Assembly: GCA_026770025.1 (NCBI GenBank)
Contig: JAMXDE010000064.1
Location: 226,417 to 290,416, forward strand
DNA from: Craspedostauros australis
Lineage: Eukaryota; Bacillariophyta; Bacillariophyceae; Mastogloiales; Achnanthaceae
Reading direction: 5' to 3'
Length of the DNA stretch: 64,000 nucleotides
Shown here: piece by piece, positions 20,818 through 29,457 of the stretch
How the letters are laid out: every line of letters starts with the position of its first letter
Numbering within the stretch: position 1 is the first letter of the stretch
Notes under the pieces: model-generated
The model's database searches: none
Seen by the model: only the letters and a program-made list of their open reading frames with translations
Told to the model about the DNA's origin: nothing
Position numbers and translations under genes: made by a program

Positions 20818-21646
20818 TGTTGGAAATCCGGGGTGGTGTGATAGTAGAAAACTAATCGTTTGTTAGAATCTACTTCTCTGAACTGTGAGCTCTTCATTGC
20901 TCTCGATTGCAAAGTCCAATCTCCTCCTGAGATTGCCATGGGTCCTTCTGTTGGTCTAGCAGGCATCCATCTTGCATTCATCGCAAATTCATCATGGACA
21001 TGCATGCACCACCGAGTACCCAATGTTCGTGCACATTAGCACGTTGTCCTCCGCTGATAGTTTCGATGCCTTAGACATCACCGAGTCGTAGGCATGACAC
21101 AGATCGGCTCATTCGGTTGGATCACGGTCTCCCATGCGTTGCGGGAACGCCTTGGTTGGGAGCTTGTCCACCTCCTTGATCATCAGACATCTCCGATCAT
21201 CTCCGATCGATTCTGGTCGACTCCGATCGTTTCTGATTGTTTCTTCGCCGATCACTTCACCGGCTTCCTGGAAGTTCCTCATACCAGGTTCGTTCACAAG
21301 CCATCTCACACTTCGTGATGTTGGCCTTCCTCCAGTCCTCGTTTCTCATTGGTTGCGACATGGGGGCCGTAGTCGCTCGTGTCGTGATGTTGGTCACGGT
21401 TCCAACATCCCCGCCCCCTGCGACATACACGTGTGATTCGCATTCCTGCATTGGAGTCATGAACGTCAGGGCATGGTTCGCATTCGGCACGTGTCGTTCT
21501 CCACCGCATGAAACGTGCAGCTCACATTTTTCTGTGTCACAACGATCAAACGTGGGAGATGCGGTAATGTAGAATATCCCGATGTTCGGCTCCTTACTCT
21601 TGGGAGGTGCGGCAATTTGGTGTTTCAGAACACCCGATTCCTGACA
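20818..21646 (-). repeat. B1 3' LTR (829 bp)
   Basis: It runs TGTTGGAAAT to CTGACA and matches 27394-28222 at offset 6576. The U3 motif is present twice (21552-21567, and 21601-21616 as TGGGAGGTGCGGCAAT). Minus-strand purine tract AATGGAAGGG at 21647-21656 abuts it. Several CTCCGATC repeats lie near 21190-21230. Confidence 0.95.
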
Positions 21647-21684
21647 CCCTTCCATTGCCGCTCCAACCATATCATCCACCATGT

Positions 21685-24600
21685 TCAGTCCAATGCTGAC
21701 CTGGGCTGAATGATGCTCCCCTTGTGCCGATCGTAGATCTCCTTCTTAGTGTTCTTCGTGAATCCGTCGGAGATGTTATCTTCCGACTTCACGAATCGAG
21801 CTCTCGCCTCCTTGTTAGCAATCAGCTCTCTGATGAAGTGGTTGCGTATATCGATGTGTCTCGTTCTCGCTGATGTCGATGGATTGGTGGCGATGAAGAT
21901 CGCCCCCACGTTGTCGACCATCACATCCGCAGGTTTCTCCATCTTCAACCCGATGTCCTCCATCAGTTGAGTCAAAAAGCGGATCTCCTTTCCAGCTTCT
22001 GACAGTGCGACATACTCGGCCTCGGTCGAGCTCAATGTCACGCTGCGTTGCGCCTTCGATCTCCAGATGATAGGCACTCCTTGCAGTAGGACCAGATGTC
22101 CTCCAACGCTGATGCGGTTGTCCTTGTCTCCAGCAAACTCGCTGTCGGTGTACACCACGATCTTCCATGCGTTGTTGTTCAACGGCTTGGGCTCCATTCT
22201 CAATCCGTATTCTCTCGTGTCCGATACGAACTTCATCACTCTCAGCATCTCCTTGTATGCTGTGGCCGTTGGCCCATCCAACACCTTCGTGAGCTCTCGG
22301 ACTGCATTCGCGATGTCTGGTCTCGAATGCTTCACCAGGTATAGAAGCATGCCCACTCCACTGCGGTATCTGCTGTGTCGGTCCTTGTCGACCTTGGGTG
22401 CTTCGCTATTCCTTTGGATCCCTTGGCCTGGCGTGCCTGGGGTTCCGTATCGTTGAAGCTTCGTCACGTCGCTCTTGAACGTATCCGTGATGTTCTTGAT
22501 GATGTGTGGCTGGTTCACCCAGCAGTTGGTTTCGCTCTTGTTGAATTCGATCCGGCAACTCAAGTAGTCTTCGAGTCCATCCTCGATCTTGATTCCGAAT
22601 CGTTCGCGCTTGATGTCCTTCACCAGTCGCTTCAGTTCGAGGGTGCTTCCGATGCACAGGCAATCATCGACGTACGTCCCGATGAGGACGAGATTCCCTT
22701 CCCGATTCCGAATTAGCAGGCATGGGTCCACCTTGCTCTGCCGGAAGCCAAGCTTGATCAGGATGTCCACAAGCTTCTTATTCCACTGCCTCGCGCTCTG
22801 AACCAACCCGTAGATGGTCTTCTTCAGTAGCAGGCATTCGTCCGGTTCATGCTCCATTCCCTTGGGGCACTGCATGTAGATCTCTTCCTCGAGGTCTCCG
22901 TGCAGGAAGGCGGTTTCGAAGTCGATGATGATGCTGTCCGTCTTCAACAACATCTTCATAGTGAGCATCACGCGGTATGTTGCATCGTGGATCACTGGCG
23001 CATGATGAGCGGAAAAGTCCACTCCAGCGATCTGTGAATATCCACAGGCAACCAACCTGGCGCGAAAGACTCCATTCCTCTTCTCCTTGAAGACCCATTT
23101 CGTCTTCACACATCGCCGATCCCTCGGCATCTGGTTCTTCTTGATCTTTTGCCAGACTCCTCGTCTCGTCATATCGTAGAACTCCTTATTGATGGCCTCC
23201 CGCCACTTCCTTCGCCTCGCTGGATCTGCATGATCCCAGCATTCCTCGAAGGTGGTTGGGTCCAGCATCATAGCCGTGTACGCATGCTCGGACGTCTCAT
23301 TCCAATCCCCTCTCTCGACTCGTTGGCTCGCTGCGATGAATTCATCCAGCCTCATTCTCCCTTCCGTGGTGTCGATCATTAGACTCGCCACATCTCGATT
23401 GAACATGGATATGTTCGAATGGAAGTCTCGTTCGCCCGTAGTTGCAGGGATCGCCTCAGCTGTCTCAGCTTGTTCATCGTCTCCACTGCTTGATTCTGAG
23501 TCGGATTCATATCCAGGTGGATTGTTGTACGGGACTAAACCCCGTAGCATCCTTGACATCTTTGCCACAGGTTTCGCTGGGGGTTGCTCGATCTCTCTGC
23601 CTTCGGCGGCTTGTCTTCGAGTCACTCGTGTGTCGTCCCTTCCGGATTCATCGTCGTCTTCATCGTCCGATGGTTCGTCCCCTTGGGCAGGTAGCGGTTC
23701 TTCTTGCTTCGATGCATAGCCTGTGGTATCTTCGTAGCCTGTTCCGGGCTCTCTGCTTCGATCAGCTGATACGGCCTTCGCTTCTCTTGCGATACTCGTG
23801 TCATGCTCCCAAGTAACCTTCGTGTGACGGAGTGCTGCTCCGGCATCGAAGTCGTCGTCTCCCAGATCCACCCATTGCGTTCTGTTGGCATTCTCAACAC
23901 CCTTGAATTGCCCATACGACTGGTTCATCCATGTCACGTCTCTGGTGATTAGGATTCTCGTGGTTGCCAGATTCATCATGCGGTATACTCCATTCGCATG
24001 AGATTGTCCGTACCCGACGAACATGGCTGGCTTCGATCTGTCATCCAGTTTCGCTTTGATTGCGCGACTGCCGATGTAGACCATTCCGATCTCCCCGAAG
24101 ATACGCAATCCTTTCGCGTAGGTTGGGGTCTGTCCATTGAGTAGCAGGCACGCAGGGTCTCTCGACTTAGTCTCGATGATGTTCTCGATCTGCGTTGCGT
24201 TCCTTGCTGCTTCCGCCCATAATTTGCCCCGCAGCTGTCTCGGTAGGTGCGCCTGGTTCAGCATTGATCTGACCTTACCGTAGAGTACCGCGAATTTCCG
24301 TTCCACTCTTCCGTTCTGTTGAGGAGTTGACGCGGCGGTGTATTCGAAGGTTGGGGCGAAGCCTGCTCGTAGTAGTAGCGCCTCTGCGCTGTAATTCTCT
24401 CCGGCGTTGTCACATCTGACATTCTTCACTGTCACTTGTTGATTGCCTGATAGCCATTTCAACAATGATAGCAGTTTGGGACCGACCTCGCTCTTCTCCT
24501 TAACGAAGTAACTCCAGCAGTAGTCGCTGTAGTCATCGATGACCAGCAACCAATACTTTCCATGTCCGAAGCTCGTAGCTTGGACACTTGAAGTATCCAT

Positions 24601-27315
24601 GAAGAGTCGTTCTCCGACCTTCTTCGCTCGTAGTTGGAGAGTTTTGGTCAGGCGTTTTTGCTTCGCCTTTCCGATCGCGCAGTCCTCGCATGGGTTGAGA
24701 GTCCCAGTGATATTCCATCCATATTGTCTCGCCGTCCTGGAGATCGTGTAAGAGTCAACGTGGCCTAGCATTTTATGGATCTTATTCACATCCATGGGCT
24801 TCTTTGTATCAAACCCGACATTCGCCATCTCTTCACTCTTGGGGGCAGGTACCATGTTCACACCGAGCACGAATCCGCTGTGAGTTGCCATGATCCGATC
24901 GAATCGGATGCGCTGCCCGTTCTTGTCCAGTGCGATGATCACGCCTTTGTTGCTGATATTGAATCCGTTGTGGAGCGCCTTGCCGATGCTCAACAGGTTG
25001 ACCCAGAGCTTAGGCACGTAGCGCACTCCCTTCAGGATGATGATGGCGCTCTTGCCGTCCTTCTGCATTACTCGCATGCGTAGATCACCGACCTTGGTGG
25101 CGCGGAGGAATTTTCCGCTTCCCACCTTCACAGAGAAATTTGAGAGGCGCACATTAGTCATGCCCTCATCATTATTAGTCAAGTGGCAGGATGCGCCGGT
25201 ATCCCCCAACCATGTGTTAGCTTCATGTTGGTCTGGTGCAACCAGCTCGCGGTTGCTCTCACTTGACTCGTAATCCTCGATCACCATGGCCATCTCGTGT
25301 CCGAACCTTGCTCGATCGAAGTGTTCCATGAGTTCGAACTTGTATTGCGGACTCCCCTCCATTGGTCTGACCTTTGGGAGTTCTGGGCACTCCATGCCGT
25401 CTCGCACTTCGGTATCGTCCCAGCCTCTCATCCATGAGACGCGTTGGGTACACAAGCGGCTCATCCTCAAAATGAGGTGTTTGGGAAGTAGTGGCAGTCT
25501 GCGCTCTTCGAGCAGTTCGTTGATGACCACGATCTTGAGCGATATGTCGTATGCTCCGTGGAACCCAATTTGGGTGAGCATGTAGTAGAGCTCTCGGGTT
25601 CCCAAGCAGTAGGCTTTCTCCCGAATGGATTCCCTCCTGACGTCGTAGCACAGAAGTGCGTCATTGATTCGGACTTGCTCAGCCTCCATGACGTTGGATA
25701 GTGAGATCCTCACGGCGTCCTCCACTGAGTCGAATCGGCTCAGGATCGCTCGACGGCGAATCCTTTCCGGTTCGGTGGTTGTCGGAACCTTTCTGAACGC
25801 CCAAGGGGCGCGGATCTTGAATACGTTGAACTCTGTGCAATCCGTGCACCATGAGTACATCGCTCCACGCGCGAGGCAGATTGGACACCATGCATCCGTC
25901 CTGCTGCGTTCGCACGCGCGGTCGATTTCGTCGCGCAGGAAGTAGTCGATGGCGCTGCTCATGTGAGTGGCCGTTGCTTCCTCTTCTTGCGCAGGTGGCG
26001 CATTGTTGACGTCGACCCCTGGCATAGCGACTTCGGTGATCCCGATGCTCTCGTCTGATTCGAGCAGATCGTCGTTCATGAGGTCGCGGATGCCTTCAGT
26101 GATCGGCGATTCCGCTCTCTCGTTCGAAGGGAACGACTCCATGATTTCGAAGAGATCCTCTTCGAGTCCATCCTCGAGTTCGATCTCATCAAGATCGTCG
26201 ATCTCAACGAAACCACCGTCTGCGATGACGAGTGCCATATCGTCCATCGCGTCGTCACCATCCATCGCCATGTTGGCGCTCTCAGCTTCCTTCATTGCTG
26301 CCTTCAGCTTGAAGCATTGGATGATCTTGTGCCCTGCCTTTCCGCAGTAGTTGCACTTGCCGTCGAATCCGCCTTTCTTGGATCCGCCCTTGGCATCGGC
26401 GTGGTTGCCCTTCTTCTTGGACCCACCGCCTCTGTTGTTGTTGCCTCCCTTGGCTGGCGCACGACAGTCCGCCTTCTTGTGCCCGTAGGCACCGCAGTTG
26501 CGACAGTTTCCCTTGAACTGTCCAGCTCCGAACAGAGCGAGCTCCTCGTTGCTGCTGTTGCCTGCGCGCTTATAACCATGTTTGAGATGGTGGCGGTCGT
26601 AGGTGAGGCTCACAGCTTCGCGGATGTCGCCCACAGTCATCTCTCGTTCCTTTCCATGGAACTTGAGTTCGAGCAGCTTCACGTCCATCTCGTACTCGCG
26701 GCAGAGTGCGTTGAGCACGAGCATGTTGAACTGCTCTGTATCGATGATCACCTCCTGGTCGATCAATCGGTTGCGAAGGACCTCCATGTCCGTCAAGAAG
26801 AGATCCGGATTCTCTCCCTTCTTCAATCGCATCGCATTGAGCTCCGCCAGCAACTTTGCCTTCATAGGCGCAGTGCGCTGCTCGTAGATGCGTCCGAGGG
26901 CCACCCAAGCTGCATGAGGATCTCCTCCTCCATTCAGCATGCCCTCGCATCCCCACACCGCCTCGAAGGCGATCTTGCCTTCCTTCGAATCATGGTTTAT
27001 GGCCATGGTCAGTTCCTCGAAGGCGAAGTTTGCCATTGCTGCCTTGTACTCCGCTAGATCCGCAGCGCTTGGTTTGGTACCAGACTTGGTACTCGCCTTG
27101 AGTTTGGCGCCTGGATCAGACTTGATCGTTGCGAGCAGGGACTCGGCTGCGGCGGAGGGAGCAGTCACCTTCACATCGGAGTAGGGCTTCAAGAGCATGT
27201 CGCGATAACCACGACGTTTAGCGCGACAGAGGAACTTGGCGTGCCAGAACTTCCAGTTCTCCTTCTTACCGTCGAAGTAGACGATACGGTCGGACTTGGT
27301 CTCGTAGGTACTCAT
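21685..27315 (-). CDS. gag-pol: Gag-Pol polyprotein of B1 (1876 aa)
   Basis: One uninterrupted ORF encodes all retrotransposition proteins. The start is ATG 27315 (MSTYETKSDR), the first in-frame ATG; the open frame upstream lacks one. Approximate order: Gag with a UBN2-like N-terminus (DGKKENWKFW); two CX2CX4HX4C knuckles (CRNCGAYGHKKADC about 270, CNYCGKAGHKIIQC about 320); an acidic spacer; a zinc ribbon CX2CX9CX2C (CPICLARGAMYSWCTDC, about 476-492); a helical module of unknown role (KIVVINELLEERRLP, about 590); protease with GDTGAS near 703; the pre-integrase zinc region near 849; integrase D, D (CDNAGE) and E (NGRVERKF) near 905, 970 and 1005; RT with FLHGD near 1472 and YVDD near 1548; RNase H with DSEFAGD near 1722. 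No stop, frameshift or lost catalytic motif is seen. No frameshift separates Gag and Pol, so their ratio must be set another way. Confidence 0.94.
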   Translation of the reverse strand: MSTYETKSDRIVYFDGKKENWKFWHAKFLCRAKRRGYRDMLLKPYSDVKVTAPSAAAESLLATIKSDPGAKLKASTKSGTKPSAADLAEYKAAMANFAFEELTMAINHDSKEGKIAFEAVWGCEGMLNGGGDPHAAWVALGRIYEQRTAPMKAKLLAELNAMRLKKGENPDLFLTDMEVLRNRLIDQEVIIDTEQFNMLVLNALCREYEMDVKLLELKFHGKEREMTVGDIREAVSLTYDRHHLKHGYKRAGNSSNEELALFGAGQFKGNCRNCGAYGHKKADCRAPAKGGNNNRGGGSKKKGNHADAKGGSKKGGFDGKCNYCGKAGHKIIQCFKLKAAMKEAESANMAMDGDDAMDDMALVIADGGFVEIDDLDEIELEDGLEEDLFEIMESFPSNERAESPITEGIRDLMNDDLLESDESIGITEVAMPGVDVNNAPPAQEEEATATHMSSAIDYFLRDEIDRACERSRTDAWCPICLARGAMYSWCTDCTEFNVFKIRAPWAFRKVPTTTEPERIRRRAILSRFDSVEDAVRISLSNVMEAEQVRINDALLCYDVRRESIREKAYCLGTRELYYMLTQIGFHGAYDISLKIVVINELLEERRLPLLPKHLILRMSRLCTQRVSWMRGWDDTEVRDGMECPELPKVRPMEGSPQYKFELMEHFDRARFGHEMAMVIEDYESSESNRELVAPDQHEANTWLGDTGASCHLTNNDEGMTNVRLSNFSVKVGSGKFLRATKVGDLRMRVMQKDGKSAIIILKGVRYVPKLWVNLLSIGKALHNGFNISNKGVIIALDKNGQRIRFDRIMATHSGFVLGVNMVPAPKSEEMANVGFDTKKPMDVNKIHKMLGHVDSYTISRTARQYGWNITGTLNPCEDCAIGKAKQKRLTKTLQLRAKKVGERLFMDTSSVQATSFGHGKYWLLVIDDYSDYCWSYFVKEKSEVGPKLLSLLKWLSGNQQVTVKNVRCDNAGENYSAEALLLRAGFAPTFEYTAASTPQQNGRVERKFAVLYGKVRSMLNQAHLPRQLRGKLWAEAARNATQIENIIETKSRDPACLLLNGQTPTYAKGLRIFGEIGMVYIGSRAIKAKLDDRSKPAMFVGYGQSHANGVYRMMNLATTRILITRDVTWMNQSYGQFKGVENANRTQWVDLGDDDFDAGAALRHTKVTWEHDTSIAREAKAVSADRSREPGTGYEDTTGYASKQEEPLPAQGDEPSDDEDDDESGRDDTRVTRRQAAEGREIEQPPAKPVAKMSRMLRGLVPYNNPPGYESDSESSSGDDEQAETAEAIPATTGERDFHSNISMFNRDVASLMIDTTEGRMRLDEFIAASQRVERGDWNETSEHAYTAMMLDPTTFEECWDHADPARRRKWREAINKEFYDMTRRGVWQKIKKNQMPRDRRCVKTKWVFKEKRNGVFRARLVACGYSQIAGVDFSAHHAPVIHDATYRVMLTMKMLLKTDSIIIDFETAFLHGDLEEEIYMQCPKGMEHEPDECLLLKKTIYGLVQSARQWNKKLVDILIKLGFRQSKVDPCLLIRNREGNLVLIGTYVDDCLCIGSTLELKRLVKDIKRERFGIKIEDGLEDYLSCRIEFNKSETNCWVNQPHIIKNITDTFKSDVTKLQRYGTPGTPGQGIQRNSEAPKVDKDRHSRYRSGVGMLLYLVKHSRPDIANAVRELTKVLDGPTATAYKEMLRVMKFVSDTREYGLRMEPKPLNNNAWKIVVYTDSEFAGDKDNRISVGGHLVLLQGVPIIWRSKAQRSVTLSSTEAEYVALSEAGKEIRFLTQLMEDIGLKMEKPADVMVDNVGAIFIATNPSTSARTRHIDIRNHFIRELIANKEARARFVKSEDNISDGFTKNTKKEIYDRHKGSIIQPRSALD

Positions 27316-27381
27316 GATGATGATGATGAAGGTGGATGATGGCTTGTTGGTGCGGGGTGAAACGTAGGATTTCAATCGTAA

Positions 27382-27393
27382 CGTTTCGAAACG
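27382..27393 (-). promoter_or_regulatory. Palindrome at the primer-binding position of B1
   Basis: CGTTTCGAAACG directly abuts the 5' LTR; identical to that of B0. Confidence 0.7.
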
Positions 27394-28222
27394 TGTTGGA
27401 AATCCGGGGTGGTGTGATAGTAGAAAACTAATCGTTTGTTAGAATCTACTTCTCTGAACTGTGAGCTCTTCATTGCTCTCGATTGCAAAGTCCAATCTCC
27501 TCCTGAGATTGCCATGGGTCCTTCTGTTGGTCTAGCAGGCATCCATCTTGCATTCATCGCAAATTCATCATGGACATGCATGCACCACCGAGTACCCAAT
27601 GTTCGTGCACATTAGCACGTTGTCCTCCGCTGATAGTTTCGATGCCTTAGACATCACCGAGTCGTAGGCATGACACAGATCGGCTCATTCGGTTGGATCA
27701 CGGTCTCCCATGCGTTGCGGGAACGCCTTGGTTGGGAGCTTGTCCACCTCCTTGATCATCAGACATCTCCGATCATCTCCGATCGATTCTGGTCGACTCC
27801 GATCGTTTCTGATTGTTTCTTCGCCGATCACTTCACCGGCTTCCTGGAAGTTCCTCATACCAGGTTCGTTCACAAGCCATCTCACACTTCGTGATGTTGG
27901 CCTTCCTCCAGTCCTCGTTTCTCATTGGTTGCGACATGGGGGCCGTAGTCGCTCGTGTCGTGATGTTGGTCACGGTTCCAACATCCCCGCCCCCTGCGAC
28001 ATACACGTGTGATTCGCATTCCTGCATTGGAGTCATGAACGTCAGGGCATGGTTCGCATTCGGCACGTGTCGTTCTCCACCGCATGAAACGTGCAGCTCA
28101 CATTTTTCTGTGTCACAACGATCAAACGTGGGAGATGCGGTAATGTAGAATATCCCGATGTTCGGCTCCTTACTCTTGGGAGGTGCGGCAATTTGGTGTT
28201 TCAGAACACCCGATTCCTGACA
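27394..28222 (-). repeat. B1 5' LTR (829 bp)
   Basis: No difference from 20818-21646 was found by eye. Ends CTGACA and is followed by CATTCT (28223-28228), the target duplication. Confidence 0.95.
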
Positions 28223-28622
28223 CATTCTTCTGGGAAATCTGCACGCCACCTGCAACCTGTGGGGCCAGGGGCAACAGGAGGGGTTCCTGCAGACTACGAA
28301 CATCTTGAACTACATGTCCAAAGGACGCTTCCGCCAACTCCGAGAGATTCTGATGCCAATGATATTTGCGGATGAATCAAGGAGGGGCGAGGATCCATGG
28401 TGGCAGATTCAGGCAGGCGTTGAGGCATTCAACCGCTGCTGCTCCGAAGTCGTCATACCAAGTCATATCAAAGTACTTGATGAATCGATGAGTGCTTTTC
28501 AGCCTCAAGAAAAGAAAAATGGGAACCTGCCACACCTGACATTCGTCAGTCGCAAGCGAGAGCCCTTAGGTACCGAGTTCAAGTTGGTGACTGATGGTGC
28601 AACTGGCATCATGCTGCACCTG
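28223..28622 (+). pseudogene. PiggyBac-like transposase gene, catalytic-domain part, cut off by C1
   Basis: It begins with the CATTCT duplication and reads ILLGNLHATCNLW, then MSKGRFRQLREIL, then KVLDESMSAFQP, then LPHLTFVSRKREPLGTEFK and DGATGIMLHL. The LDESM aspartate corresponds to the first of the three catalytic aspartates of the PiggyBac DDD transposase domain, and the KREPLGTEFK step is typical of it. The gene then runs into the LTR of C1 at 28623. The segments with the second and third catalytic residues are not found elsewhere in the window. Four independent lesions (UGA, 1-bp shift, B1, C1) make it a pseudogene. Confidence 0.88.
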
Positions 28623-29437
28623 TGTTGGCAAGTTCCGTGATTTGAAGCCTACAATTGTGGAAGACGGTGTTGATTGATAGTTGTTCTGTTTGCTATTTCA
28701 TTACGTTGGCACTCCGATCCTCTTGGTGTCTCCGTTCTCTTGCCCAATGCTCTCAGCGTGTTTGTCTGTTTTGTAGATTCGATCGTCTGCCTATGAGTCG
28801 GCATGTGAGATGCTCTCTGGTTACTCTTCGTATTCTCTCTCTCTCTCTCTCTCTCTCAATATCATGTACTCGTGCTACATGATACTCCGTGTTCAATGCG
28901 TACTCCGCATTCGATACTCCGCTTGTTCACTACTGGTTCCTACTCCATGAGTACTTACCATTTGAAGTTCATCTCCCGTATCCATGATCTTGATGTCCTT
29001 CAGTCATCGGATCTTCGCCTCCTGCTCTGACCTGGAAACAGATGTCGATGTGGTGACATGATGACATCCTGTTGACATCAGTAGGCGCCCTTCTGCTCTC
29101 CAGATGTCACGTTCCATTGGTGATGCAGCAGTCTGTCAGATGATATCGTCATCTGAGGTTTAGTTGGGAAGTACCTCGAGTTTCGCTTGATACCATACGT
29201 TTCCATTGATGGATGGACGGACGATCTTCCAATTCTCTCAGAAATCGTCGATTGCTAATTCCCTCCAGAAATTCTGCCCCTTTTCGTGTGTTCCGTTTCC
29301 CCTGTGATTCTGACGAATCACAGCATACTATCGACACGAATGTAGTTATACCGTCCAAGTGCATATGAGAGAATAACGGGTGAACGATGCACATATACTC
29401 GTACATCTTGACATATACTCACATGTACATCTCGACA
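28623..29437 (-). repeat. C1 3' LTR (815 bp)
   Basis: It runs TGTTGGCAAG to CTCGACA, as in C2, and is clearly diverged from both C2 LTRs. It contains a pure CT tract (about 28833-28858) and a 21-nt hairpin with 8-bp arms, TCAGATGA-TATCG-TCATCTGA (29136-29156). Minus-strand purine tract GGAAGGG at 29438-29444 abuts it. Confidence 0.9.
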
Positions 29438-29457
29438 CCCTTCCTGTGTGCATTCGG

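Larger units (their letters stand above)
20818..28222 (-). mobile_element. B1: complete, apparently intact copia element of family B
   Basis: A 7405-bp element inserted in the PiggyBac-like gene: 829-bp LTRs with no difference I could find, a palindrome at the primer position, one 1876-codon gag-pol ORF, a purine tract, and a 6-bp target duplication. Identical LTRs and an open ORF make it the youngest insertion here and the best candidate for a currently active element. It could supply proteins to B0. Confidence 0.95.

Noticed and set aside
28833-28858. CT microsatellites as a separate feature
   Set aside because: They lie at the same place in every family C LTR and belong to the LTR.
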